Shown here: piece by piece, positions 8,873 through 19,900 of the stretch
How the letters are laid out: every line of letters begins with the position of its first letter
How positions within the stretch are numbered: position 1 is the first letter of the stretch
DNA from: Methanococcoides seepicolus
Lineage (GTDB): Archaea > Halobacteriota > Methanosarcinia > Methanosarcinales > Methanosarcinaceae
NCBI RefSeq assembly: GCF_023684405.1
Contig: NZ_JAGSOI010000022.1
Location: 1-36,672 of the forward strand
Direction of reading: 5' to 3'
DNA length: 36,672 bases
Translations under genes and position numbers: made by a program
Notes under the pieces: model-generated
What the model saw: the letters and a program-made list of their open reading frames with translations, nothing else
Told to the model about the DNA's origin: nothing
Database searches by the model: none

Positions 8873-10303
8873 TTGAGCACAGTTGATAAGGTAGCCAAAA
8901 ATACAGGGGTCCTGCTGGTGGGGAATCTGCTTTTCAGGTTGATCTCTTTAGTTGTTGTAATATATCTCGCAAAATACTTGGGGGTCGATGAGTTTGGGAA
9001 ATACAATTTTGTGTTTGCCTACATTGCATTTTTTGGCATAGTTATTGATTTTGGCCTCAGTGAAATACTTGTGCGAGAGATGTCAAGAGATACTGAAAGC
9101 ATGGCAAAGATGCTTGGAAATGCATATATTATTAAAATAATACTCTCTGTATTTTCTATTCTTCTGTCAATATCACTCATATCATTGATGGATTATCCGG
9201 TAGACACGACCACATACGTGTATCTGATATCATTCACATTGCTGTTCATCTCATTTAGCGATAACTGCCGTTCGGTGTATCAAACCACACTGAAAATGGA
9301 ATACGACATAATAGCAAAACTTATATCTAAAATAGTTTCTGCTTCTCTTATCTTCTTCATAATTGCTATGCATGGCACCTTATATCAGTTAATGCTTGTA
9401 TTCCTATTTTCAGAGGTATTGAAAGCCTTGTTAAATTATTTTTTTGTGAAAAGATTTGTTAGGGTCAAGTTCGAGATCGATCTCACATTGTGGAAACATT
9501 TGTTCAAAGAAGCTCTTCCAATAGCATTCTCCAGTGTGTTCCTCATAATATACCATCGGATAGATGTACTGATGCTTTCCATTATGATTGGTGATAATGC
9601 CGTAGGCCTGTATTCGGCTGCATATAAATTATGCGAACCATTAGGTTTGGTCCCATATGCAATTGTCATCTCATTATTTCCTGTTATGTCAAGAGCATTT
9701 ACAAGTTCAAAGGACACTTTGATAAAATACTATGAGATGGGTTTCAAGTTCCTTGTAATACTTATGCTGCCAATTACAGTGGGAACTGCTCTTATCGCTG
9801 ATCGGATCATACTCCTTATTTATGATCAATCCTTTGCGGGTTCAATAGTTGCACTCGAAATACTAATATGGTCGGTTTTCCTCGTATCTGTGAATTTATC
9901 TTTAACGAGTCTGTTAACATCAATTAATAAGCAAGGATTGAACACTTTGAGTATGGGTGTCTGTGTTGTGGCAAATATCTTACTCAATTACTTGGTAATC
10001 CCTAAGTATAGCTATTATGGAGCAAGTATCACAACGGTCGTAACAGAATTGATATTATTATTTATGAGTCTTTATTTTGTTTCCACAAATTTAGTCACTC
10101 CAGGGATATTCAGGATATTCGTTAAGCCCATGCTGGCGTGCTTGCTAATGGCTATGCCTGTTTATTATCTGAATAATTTTGTAAGTATCAACCTGTTTTT
10201 AATAGTGATCTCAGGAGCACTTACTTATGGGGTGGCTTTAGTAGTGCTACGAATATTTTCAAGTGAGGAAACCAAAACTATAAGAAGGGTTTTGAAGATA
10301 TAA
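8873..10303 (+). CDS. Polysaccharide biosynthesis flippase (Wzx/MurJ-like, MOP superfamily)
   Basis: A 476-residue integral membrane protein with about 12-14 hydrophobic segments. It starts at TTG 8873 with an AGGTGA site at 8863-8868. The N-terminus VAKNTGVLLVGNLLFRLISL, followed by YLGVDEFGKYNFVFAY and IDFGLSEILVREMSRD, is the standard opening of the polysaccharide biosynthesis (PF01943-like) flippase family. ALPIAFSSVFLIIYHRIDVLML with DNAVGLYSAAYKL is the equivalent start of the second half. Such proteins flip lipid-linked oligosaccharides across the membrane. The gene sits between the sugar-modifying enzymes and the glycosyltransferases, making it the likely export step of this locus. 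Confidence 0.9.
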   Translation: MSTVDKVAKNTGVLLVGNLLFRLISLVVVIYLAKYLGVDEFGKYNFVFAYIAFFGIVIDFGLSEILVREMSRDTESMAKMLGNAYIIKIILSVFSILLSISLISLMDYPVDTTTYVYLISFTLLFISFSDNCRSVYQTTLKMEYDIIAKLISKIVSASLIFFIIAMHGTLYQLMLVFLFSEVLKALLNYFFVKRFVRVKFEIDLTLWKHLFKEALPIAFSSVFLIIYHRIDVLMLSIMIGDNAVGLYSAAYKLCEPLGLVPYAIVISLFPVMSRAFTSSKDTLIKYYEMGFKFLVILMLPITVGTALIADRIILLIYDQSFAGSIVALEILIWSVFLVSVNLSLTSLLTSINKQGLNTLSMGVCVVANILLNYLVIPKYSYYGASITTVVTELILLFMSLYFVSTNLVTPGIFRIFVKPMLACLLMAMPVYYLNNFVSINLFLIVISGALTYGVALVVLRIFSSEETKTIRRVLKI

Positions 10304-10511
10304 TTATAATCGGAACAAGTCTTATTGCAACAATGGGGATTATTGCATTAATGACTGTCTGGACACTCGAGGAAACAATGATCCTGCGATCATCAATGAA
10401 ATTTTGTTGGTGAAGAAGGGTGGAGTGTATGTCTATGATCTATGGCTGAAACCTGTGTTGCTAAGGGAATTCGAATGTATATGGCTTTTAGTTTATAAGG
10501 ATAAATGACAT
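10304..10511. other. Short gap before the GT2 gene, nothing recognised
   Basis: The 208 bp between flippase and GT2 gene hold no convincing gene. Two short open stretches (one hydrophobic, one containing YVYDLWLKPVLLREF) hint at a lost gene, but I cannot match them to a family. An AAGGAT site near 10497-10502 serves the GT2 start. Confidence 0.4.
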
Positions 10512-11414
10512 ATGAGTATGAGAACATATATTTTGGTGACGCCTTGTAAAGACGAAGAATACAGTTTGCCAAAACTTGCAGAGTCGGTGATCAACCAGAA
10601 GATGAAACCAGAGTTATGGGTAATAGTCGATGATGGTAGCACGGATAAAACTCCTCAAATATTACAAGAACTTACCATGTCTCATGACTGGATAAGATCC
10701 GTACGACTGGATGAAACTCCAAGAGATCTGGGGATCCACGTTGCACATGTTTATCGCGTGGGTTTCGACCATGCACTGGAATATTGTGATAACAACAATA
10801 TCTCATATGATCATGTCGGGGTCGCGGATTCAGATGTTGTACTTGACGATAATTATTTTGAATATCTAATGAATGAGCTTGAAATGAATCCTAAACTTGG
10901 TATCTGTAGTGGTCGTATCGGCTCTACTGTTAATGGCAAAATACTGTGGGATAGGGATCGTGAAGATCTGCCAACAGGTGGTGCCAGGTTATGGAATAAA
11001 AAATGCTTTGAAGAGACGGGTGGATATCTTTTAACCTGTAGCCCTGACAGCATTGCGATTGTAAAAGCTAAACTTAGGGGATGGGAAACAAAAAAGTTCG
11101 ATGACGTAAAAATGATATCTTTAAGACCATTCGCAGGTGCTGAAGGTCAATGGATCGGATACAAAAAAATGGGTTCCAACAATTATCATATCGGATTTAC
11201 ACCGTTGCATATTTTACTAAAAGGGGTAAAACTTTTATGGAGCAAAGATGATTTTCATAAAAATGGCGTGGGCATACCTTATATGCTAGGCTACTTCACA
11301 GAGTATCTTAAAAGGGCACCCAGAATTGATGACAAAGAAGTGATCGATTATTATCGGAATACCAGACTGAAGGAGATATTATGTTTAAAGATAATCCACC
11401 GAAAAACAAGGTGA
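10512..11414 (+). CDS. Family 2 glycosyltransferase
   Basis: A 300-residue GT-A enzyme. The nucleotide-binding start YILVTPCKDEEYSLPKLAESV leads to DDGS at 40-43 and the metal-binding DSD at 106-108. TGGARLWNKKCFEETGGY (~157-174) is the acceptor-side region seen in the GT2 family. No membrane helices are apparent, so it should work on the cytoplasmic face, adding a sugar to a lipid-linked glycan. Starts at ATG 10512 and ATG 10518 are both possible. It overlaps the next, polytopic gene by 34 nt, which argues for a shared transcript. Confidence 0.9.
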   Translation: MSMRTYILVTPCKDEEYSLPKLAESVINQKMKPELWVIVDDGSTDKTPQILQELTMSHDWIRSVRLDETPRDLGIHVAHVYRVGFDHALEYCDNNNISYDHVGVADSDVVLDDNYFEYLMNELEMNPKLGICSGRIGSTVNGKILWDRDREDLPTGGARLWNKKCFEETGGYLLTCSPDSIAIVKAKLRGWETKKFDDVKMISLRPFAGAEGQWIGYKKMGSNNYHIGFTPLHILLKGVKLLWSKDDFHKNGVGIPYMLGYFTEYLKRAPRIDDKEVIDYYRNTRLKEILCLKIIHRKTR

Positions 11415-12916
11415 CAATTTTTGCACTCCTTATAGTGCTGAATATAGTGATAAGGATCCCTTCTATATCCCATGAAAAAGGGAGCGATTCTTTTTTTGTT
11501 CATTCCCTTGCCAACTCGATCACGATGTATGGGCAGGCCAACTGGTGGGAAAGTTGGCTTTCCATCTTTGGTTTATACCCATTGTCATATGCAAGTGGGA
11601 TTCCGTATTTCTTGTCTGGCATTTCCCAACTTGCAAATATTGATATGGAAATCACGATTTTAGTTTTCTCTTTAGTATTGGGTATTTTTAGCTTATTTAC
11701 CTCTTATTTACTTGGAAATATGATCTATCCAGATTCGATCTTTAAATATGTATTTGCTTTTCTTTTTTCAGTGTCCCAGGGGGTATTGATCTTTACTACA
11801 TGGGAGGTCAGTACAAGAGGTCCTTTTATTGCACTATTTCCTTTGTTCTTATATTTGCTATTGAAATTTTCGCAAGGTTCAAGGCTAAAAATAGGTACGC
11901 TGTTACTGATGTTATTAATTTTACTATTTAGCATTCATAAGTTCTCTTATTTTGCAGCATTATCTCTTGGATTGATGGTATTTTTGTTATTGACCCGAAA
12001 TAGAATAAGAATACCTTCCAATATTCAGACAATAGGTTACACTGCATTGTTTTTCTTCTTCATGCTACTTCCATTTTTCAAAAGAAGCCTAGTACCTTTT
12101 GCAGGTTCCAGGTATGATTGGATACTGGAAATATTCATAGTTCAAGTAAGGCATGTGGGACCATTGACCCTATTAGTTTTTGGTGGCTTGGTTTACATGC
12201 TGTTGAAACAGCCTAAGAGAAAAGAAGAGGCGTTCATTCTATTGTTATGCGCATTTCTTTTACCAATTATATATTCTGATATCTATGGGCATTTTGTTTA
12301 TCTGATCTTCTCAATATTTTTGGTTAGCATTGCTCTAACTAATATTCTTAATGTGCCATCCAAACATTTTAAAACATTCGCAATATTATTACTTATTTGT
12401 TCGGTATCATTTTCGGGCTTTTATAATCACTGGCGTACTGGAGAATCGGCGGAAGAATGGGTGATGGATGACAAAACATATGTTTCTGCAAAATGGGCCA
12501 ATCAATATATTGATGATACAGCTGGAGCTTTCGGGAACGGTGATAGAACGATGCGTCGGTTTATGGCCATATCAGATGGAAGTCCAAGGGTACTTTTAGA
12601 TTCGATATCAGCTCTCACGTATGGATTTGTGAATTTTTCTGAAATTGATGTACAAAAGAGGTCTCCATTATCCACTTCATATTATTTTGACAATCCTTAT
12701 TTTGCGGGAGATTTTCATTCAACAGATGGAAATGTCAACTGGATCTTGATACAGGAAAATATAGATTACAGATCCTCCAGAGAGATATACAGCAAATATG
12801 ATATTTCTTACCTTATAATGGACACTAAATATCCTGAACCTGTATTTGAATCAGTATATGAGAAAAAAATAAGTGTCTATGATAATAGTAGGATCAAAAT
12901 ATGGATAATCGACTAA
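11381..12916 (+). CDS. Polytopic membrane protein, GT-C glycosyltransferase-like
   Basis: A 511-residue protein with about 10-11 membrane segments in the first ~350 residues and a soluble C-terminal domain of ~150 residues. Between the first two membrane segments lies SHEKGSDSFFVHSLANSI, an acidic Asp-containing loop placed as in GT-C enzymes, where it binds metal and the lipid-phosphate sugar. The C-terminal domain ends ISYLIMDTKY...VYDNSRIKIWIID, the small alpha/beta unit often seen at the end of archaeal and bacterial GT-C proteins. It may transfer a sugar or oligosaccharide on the outside of the membrane. The start overlaps the GT2 gene by 34 nt. A T-rich stretch at 12940-12956 could end the transcript. 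Confidence 0.65.
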   Translation: MFKDNPPKNKVTIFALLIVLNIVIRIPSISHEKGSDSFFVHSLANSITMYGQANWWESWLSIFGLYPLSYASGIPYFLSGISQLANIDMEITILVFSLVLGIFSLFTSYLLGNMIYPDSIFKYVFAFLFSVSQGVLIFTTWEVSTRGPFIALFPLFLYLLLKFSQGSRLKIGTLLLMLLILLFSIHKFSYFAALSLGLMVFLLLTRNRIRIPSNIQTIGYTALFFFFMLLPFFKRSLVPFAGSRYDWILEIFIVQVRHVGPLTLLVFGGLVYMLLKQPKRKEEAFILLLCAFLLPIIYSDIYGHFVYLIFSIFLVSIALTNILNVPSKHFKTFAILLLICSVSFSGFYNHWRTGESAEEWVMDDKTYVSAKWANQYIDDTAGAFGNGDRTMRRFMAISDGSPRVLLDSISALTYGFVNFSEIDVQKRSPLSTSYYFDNPYFAGDFHSTDGNVNWILIQENIDYRSSREIYSKYDISYLIMDTKYPEPVFESVYEKKISVYDNSRIKIWIID

Positions 12917-13159
12917 TTATCCTATAAATCTCTTTTTAGTTTTCTATTTTTGAATATATTCAAGTGCAGCATATACAGGAAACATCAGCAAAGCGGAAAT
13001 TATGATCAGCTCGATCAACTATTAATTCAACTTCCTTTGGTTGAACCTGGAAATCATGTGTATCTAATATGTCGAAATCAGGAATTTATATGCATAATCC
13101 TATAAAAATAGTATTCGATAGAAAGGGATTGAAAGATATGTGATGCATATCCTTGTACA

Positions 13160-14083
<924 letters not shown>

Positions 14084-14869
14084 TTGTAACTACCTCCGAA
14101 TGATCGGACGTATTCGATGATCAATCCATTACAATCTAAGTTTGATTTTCAATACTAGTATATGTGCGCTTAGTCTGTTTGAGTCGAGCAAAATGCAAAT
14201 CAAATTAAGAACAATGGCATAGTTCCAAATTTGACATTATTGAATTCGCAGGTCCAATACCTACCTCTTGAAATTATCGTGGAAAAAGGCAATATGAAAC
14301 CTTGGGGGTGTGGTCGGACTGGGGTATTTGTGGTGCTATTATGATCGGGTTTATTGTATAGCTATTCATATGGCTGGTATGATATGAATTTGAGAGTTTA
14401 AAATATGTCAAAAAATTCATCGAGATTTTCTAATCGAAAACCTCTATCAAAAAATATATTTCGAATTTGACATTTATCGTGGAAACCGCCAGGGGAAAAT
14501 CAAAACAGTAAATTTAAGCCAACTTTAGTTATATATGAGTTGATTTTTGGTCATAAATAAACAATTTAATAACAAAGAATGTATATTTATTACTGCGGTC
14601 AAGCTTCTTCTCTTAATAGATATTTCGGGTGAATGATGTTGTTTTTATGAATATGGAATATAACTCTTAATATATCTAAACATTTAAAAATAATTTTTTA
14701 ATAGAAACCTTTTTATTAAATAAATGGGGTACGCTATTCATCGATTCAATTTGAGATAATAGTCGAAAATTATATTTCAAAAGCTATTAATTTATGGATG
14801 ATACAAAAACCATTATATTGTTTACCAACATTTTTTTATGAGTTGTAAGTAGATGAAAATCGCCTGATT
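14084..14869. other. Long AT-rich gene-free region
   Basis: About 790 bp without a gene, between the mdh pseudogene and the first beta-helix gene. Bases 14084-14100 are the mdh leader. Two short sequences recur: AATTTGACATT at 14228-14238 and 14464-14474, and TATCGTGGAAA at 14275-14285 and 14475-14485. In the second copy they abut, in the first they are 36 bp apart. The remainder is AT-rich with long A/T runs. It probably contains the promoter of the beta-helix gene, but I cannot place it. Confidence 0.5.
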
Positions 14870-14899
14870 ATGGATACTTTTGTCTTTTTGGGGGTTATT

Positions 14900-16576
14900 A
14901 TGAAAAGATATAACAAACCTGTATTTTGTTCAGAAATATTATGTTTTCGATCAATACAAAATATCAATACAGTAAAATCTCTTTCAATAAATGTATTTTG
15001 TATTATTCTTATATTGTTGGCTTTATCCACTACGGCAAGTGCGAATGACTACTATGTTGCCACGTGGGGTGACGATGCTCACACAGGTCTAACGCACGAA
15101 CAATCTGTAAGGTCCCTGGATCATGCTCTATCCTTAATGGGTACAGGTGATACTTTATACATGTCTGACGGAACCTGGTATGGAGAAGTATTGGATTTTG
15201 TGGGGCATGATCTGGGGGGCACGTCTGGCAATCCTGTAACAGTAAAAGCATATGATGGAAACCCAACCCTAAGCAACGGTCCCTCGCAAGCAAATATGAT
15301 CGATACATCTTATCAAGACTGGATTACGATAAATGGGATAACTGTTACCAACGGTTATCAAGGGTATCATGCTGCATGGAATAGTCACCTTGTTATCCAA
15401 AATAGTACTTTTTCGAACATGCGTATGGATGGAATTAATTTCTGGAGGCAGGTAAGTGATACCTTAGTAGAGAATACTGTTGTTACCAATTGTGGTGAAC
15501 ATGGCATTCACTATTATAACCAGTTGGATGAAGAGATAATGTATAACCATGTTATCAGGAACAATGATATCTCTAACTCTGGCCATAATCTGATCGATCT
15601 TCATACAAGGATAAGTAATGTAATAGTTGAGAACAATGAACTCTATTTCACATATGATTATTCAGGTCTGGAACAGGTTGGACTCTATTTACATAATGGT
15701 GATACTGACAACATAACAATACGCAACAACTACTTCCATGATCAGCCAAGACCTCTGGAAATTTTTAACTCAGAAGATGTCGTTATAGAATATAACAAAT
15801 TCGAGGATATAAGTGGTAGGGCATTAATGTTGTCCTCATTTAGCGACGAATCTTATGAAAAGAATGCTCGTGTTTTCAATATATATTTTAGAAACAATGT
15901 TATAGACAATGCTGACTATGGTGTCATGTTCTGGGGTGAGGATTCGATATACCAGAATATCTACTTTATCAATAATACTTTATTGAATATAGGATATTCT
16001 GATTTCTATATCCATAGTGGTACTTTTAAAAATCCAATAATACTTGAAGATAATTTGCCACGTGAGCAAAGTAAAACATTCACGTTCCGCGTTTATCCGA
16101 GTGAGGCTATCTCTTTAATTGATTCTTCCAATGCCATTATGGTCAGTGATGATGAATCTATTACCGTATGTGACGTTGATGCTTCATCGATCAAGGTTGA
16201 ATCTATTGATGCCTATTTGACCATAAACACGTATCCGATATATGCCCATCCGACTACGGGGCATGTGAATGTAGAAGTGTACAAATATGATACATCTCTT
16301 CCACAAGGCGAGATCCTCGTGGATTTCACTGCTAAATCAACCGATGGGGGGAGTGTGGTGTTTACTGTTGATGACCTGCAACCAAATCACTGTTATGACA
16401 TCAAAATGGATGGTGTTGATCTTACTTCAAAACAGGCAGATCCTTCGGGTCAGATCCAGTTCACAAGTTCAGAGTGGTCAAGGGAACATTCTTTCTCTGT
16501 ACAAGAAACTACCTATTCCTCATATTTTTCAACGACCGCCGATGCTGGCTCAGACAGTTATATCGTTCTTGGCTAG
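14900..16576 (+). CDS. Secreted right-handed beta-helix protein, copy 1, ending at an in-frame TAG
   Basis: A 558-residue exported protein. I use ATG 14900 because a GGGGG site (14890-14894) lies 5 nt before it; an ATG at 14870 in frame lacks one. Residues ~30-48 form a signal peptide ending TTASA. DYYVATWGDDAHTGL followed by SLDHALSLMGTGDTLYMSDGTW is the usual opening of pectate-lyase-like beta-helix proteins, and repeats such as NNDISNSGHN and IRNNYFHDQPRP run to ~380. A fibronectin-like segment follows (~420-525). The frame stops at TAG 16574-16576, exactly where the next gene has the Glu of GETISFDGS, the start of a PKD domain. It is a close tandem copy of the next gene but lacks the Ig-like, CBM9 and dockerin parts. 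Truncation or TAG read-through are both possible. Confidence 0.75.
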   Translation: MKRYNKPVFCSEILCFRSIQNINTVKSLSINVFCIILILLALSTTASANDYYVATWGDDAHTGLTHEQSVRSLDHALSLMGTGDTLYMSDGTWYGEVLDFVGHDLGGTSGNPVTVKAYDGNPTLSNGPSQANMIDTSYQDWITINGITVTNGYQGYHAAWNSHLVIQNSTFSNMRMDGINFWRQVSDTLVENTVVTNCGEHGIHYYNQLDEEIMYNHVIRNNDISNSGHNLIDLHTRISNVIVENNELYFTYDYSGLEQVGLYLHNGDTDNITIRNNYFHDQPRPLEIFNSEDVVIEYNKFEDISGRALMLSSFSDESYEKNARVFNIYFRNNVIDNADYGVMFWGEDSIYQNIYFINNTLLNIGYSDFYIHSGTFKNPIILEDNLPREQSKTFTFRVYPSEAISLIDSSNAIMVSDDESITVCDVDASSIKVESIDAYLTINTYPIYAHPTTGHVNVEVYKYDTSLPQGEILVDFTAKSTDGGSVVFTVDDLQPNHCYDIKMDGVDLTSKQADPSGQIQFTSSEWSREHSFSVQETTYSSYFSTTADAGSDSYIVLG

Positions 16577-16903
16577 ACAGCATCTTTTGATGGTTCGAGT
16601 TCCTATGATGACGGCGGCATCATATCTGATATATGGAATTTTGACTCTGACAGTGGACTTCAGCAAGATACCACTGGTATGGTGTTGCAGCATAGCTATG
16701 AAGAAGCAGGAACCTGCACAATGGTTCCTACTAATATAAATACTAATCACGAGACTAACTCTTATGCGATCATTGGGGAAGAAAGTTATGTCGGCCATGT
16801 TCCGTTCATATTCTGTCTGGTTTGTGGTCAAATTTCTCCAAACAATGGTCATACTAATTATAACTATGTCCACAATTCTGTTTTATTATTTACAAATGAA
16901 TAA
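16577..16903 (+). pseudogene. In-frame continuation of beta-helix copy 1: degenerate PKD domain
   Basis: Reading through the TAG in the same frame gives TASFDGSSSYDDGGI, IWNFDSDSGLQQD and VLQHSYEEAGTCTMV, a PKD domain aligned with residues 558-607 of the next gene product. After that point the expected TVTLTVEDTDG strand is lost (PTNINTNHETN instead), and ~50 unrelated residues follow to TAA 16901-16903. The domain is thus incomplete at its last strand, and no dockerin follows. This favours a decayed tail, though pyrrolysine insertion at the TAG cannot be excluded. Confidence 0.6.
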
Positions 16904-16920
16904 TTTATTAAGGGAATTAC

Positions 16921-19900
16921 ATGATGGATCTCAAAAACGAAATTTATTCCGAGAAAACAAAACATAGCTTTTTACAAGGCACGAAGAATTCTAGATATTT
17001 TTTACGAAATATCCTTTATGCAGTTTGTATCCTATTAGCTTTGTCCGGTACAGCAAGTGCAACTGACTACTATGTTGCTACTTGGGGTGATGACGCACAC
17101 ACAGGTCTAACCCACGAACAATCTGTAAGATCCCTGGATCATGCTCTATCCTTAATGGGTGCAGGTGATACCTTATACATGTCTGACGGAACCTGGTCAG
17201 GAGAAATATTGGATTTTTGGGCACACGGTCTGCAGGGTACACCTGGCAATCCTGTTACGGTGAAAGCATACGACGGAAACCCAACTATGAGCAACGGTCC
17301 CTCAGGAGTAGCTATGATCAAGACATCTTATCAAGACTGGATTACGATAGATGGAATAACTGTTACCAACGGTTATACAGGTTATCTTGCTGAACATAAT
17401 AGCCACCTTGTTATCAGAAATTCTAAGTTTTCGAACATGGATCTTGAGGGAATTGATTTCCGGACACATACAAGTGATACCTTAGTAGAAAATAATGTTA
17501 TTACCAATTGTGTTGAACATGGGATTCATTATTTTAATCAGATGGGTACAGAGATAATGTATAATCATGTTATCAGGAACAATGATATCTCTAACTCTGG
17601 CCATAATCTGCTCGACATTCATACAAGAATAAATGATGTAATAGTTGAAGACAATGAACTCTATTTCACATCTGATTATTCAGGTCCGAAACAGGTTGGG
17701 TTATATCTTCATAATGGTGATACTGACAACATAATAATACGCAACAACTATTTCCATGATCAGCCAAGACCTCTGGAAATTTTTAATTCAGAAGATGTCG
17801 TTATAGAATATAACAAATTCGAGGATATAAATGGCAGAGCATTAATGTTGTCCTCATTTAACGACGCAAATTATGACAAGAATGCTCGTGTTTACAATAT
17901 ATATTTTAGAAATAACGTCATAGAAAATGTTGACTATGGTGTCCTGTTCTGGGGCGAGGAGTCAATATATCAGAATATCTACATTACCAATAATACTTTA
18001 TCGAATGTCAGAAATTATGATTTCTGGATATATAGTGGTACTTTTAAAAATCCAATAATAATTGGAGACAATTTGCCACGTGAGCAAAGCAAAACATTCC
18101 TGTTCCGCGTTTACCCAATTGGTGCTATTTCTGTAGTAGATTCGTCCAATGCCATTATGGTCAGTGATGACGAATCTATTACCGTATCTAACGTTGATGC
18201 TTCATCGATCAAGGTTGAATCTAGTGATAGGTATTTGACCGTAAACACGTATCCGATGTATGCCCATCCGACTACGGGACCTGTAAATGTAGAAGTGAAC
18301 AAATATGATACATCTCTTCCACAGGGCGAGACTCTCGTAGATTTCACTGCCGAATCAACCGATGGAGAGAATGTGGTGTTCACTGTTGGTGACCTGCAAC
18401 CAAACCGCTATTATAACATCAAAATGGACGGTGTTGACTTTACTTCAAAACAGGCGGATTCTTCGGGTCAGATCAAGTTTACAAGTTCAGAGTGGTCTGT
18501 ACATTCTTTCTCTGTAGAAGAGGCTTCGTCAGCGCCATCGAATCTCTCACCAACTGCCAATGCTGGTTCTGGTATGACAGTTGTTATTGGTGAAACCATA
18601 TCTTTTGATGGTTCGGGTTCAACAGACGACAAGGGCATTGTTTCCCATGCATGGGATTTCGATGCTTCTAACGGAATCCAGAAAGATGCGACAGGTACTG
18701 TTGTGCAGCATTCCTATGATGCCGCAGGTACATATACAGTAACCCTTACTGTAGAAGATACTGATGGCAAAACAGACTCTGATACTGTCACTGTAACAGT
18801 AACAACAACAGTAAGTGAGGTTAACCATGCACCCGTCATCATCGCATTCAAACCAGTAAGCGGTGCAGTCTTTGATGAAGGAGATTCCATCTCCCTCGAT
18901 GTAACAGCATCCGATGCAGATGGGGATGCATTGAGTTACACCATCCTGATCGATGGCGTCATCCGCAGCACCTCTTCTAACTATGTCTGGAACACTGACA
19001 ACACAAGTGCAGGTACTCATAGGATCGAAGCAATTGTAAGTGACGGTCTCGATCAGGTAACGTCCATTCGTACCATTACGATCAATGACGAACCTATCAT
19101 CATCGAGGCACTTGACATAGTGCAGGGGACTGCTACTGTCGACGGTGATCTGAGCGACTGGCAGGACGTGACCGGTATCACTCTAACGGCGTCGACCAGC
19201 AGAGATCCTAATGAAGACAATACCGCTGTGATAAAGGCAAAACATGATGACAATTACTTGTACCTTGTCTTTGATGTAACTGACACGAACCTTCAGGCTT
19301 CCGGTCAGGATGAGGTTAGCCATATCTATCTAGATGACAGTGTCGAGATATTTCTTGACACACAGCACGATAATGGCGGTGTGATGCAGGCAGATGACTA
19401 TCACTTTATCATTAACCTGAACGGTGCTGTAATTGATGAAGTGGGTACTGGTGGCGGCAAGGATCTCTCGTATGCCAGTAGCATAATGACAGGCATAACT
19501 TTGCTGGGTAGCAATGGTGACGAAAGTGACACGGATACTGGTTACGTGATCGAAGTCGCGATTCCCTGGAGCGATATTGGCGGGAAACCTTCGAATGATG
19601 CTGTCGGCTTGAACGTTGGAATAAACGATCGGGATAATGGGTTTGATGGACGTCAGTATTTTGACTCGTGCAGTCTGACAGGCTCAACCAATGATGTGCC
19701 TAACAACTGGGGTGATGCGATCATTGTAGCTACGGACAACATAGCACCTGTTGCACATCCACGTTGGGATGTGAATAAGGATGGTGTGGTGAATATTCTG
19801 GATATTACCCTGGTGAGTCAGAATATGGGCAGTCAAAATTTAGATGCTGTCTGGGACGTAAACCAGGATGATGAAGTAAACATCCAGGATCTTACCCTCG

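Noticed and set aside
10304-10511. Possible remnant gene between flippase and GT2 genes
   Set aside because: Short open pieces could not be matched to any family with confidence.
14140-14860. Possible tRNA or small RNA gene in the long gap
   Set aside because: No cloverleaf, T-loop GTTCGA-type sequence or terminal CCA-adjacent stem could be seen; the sequence is simply AT-rich.
15500-18100. Repeated stretches between the two beta-helix genes as a CRISPR or repeat array
   Set aside because: The repetition is one tandem gene duplication with codon-level divergence, not regular repeats with spacers.
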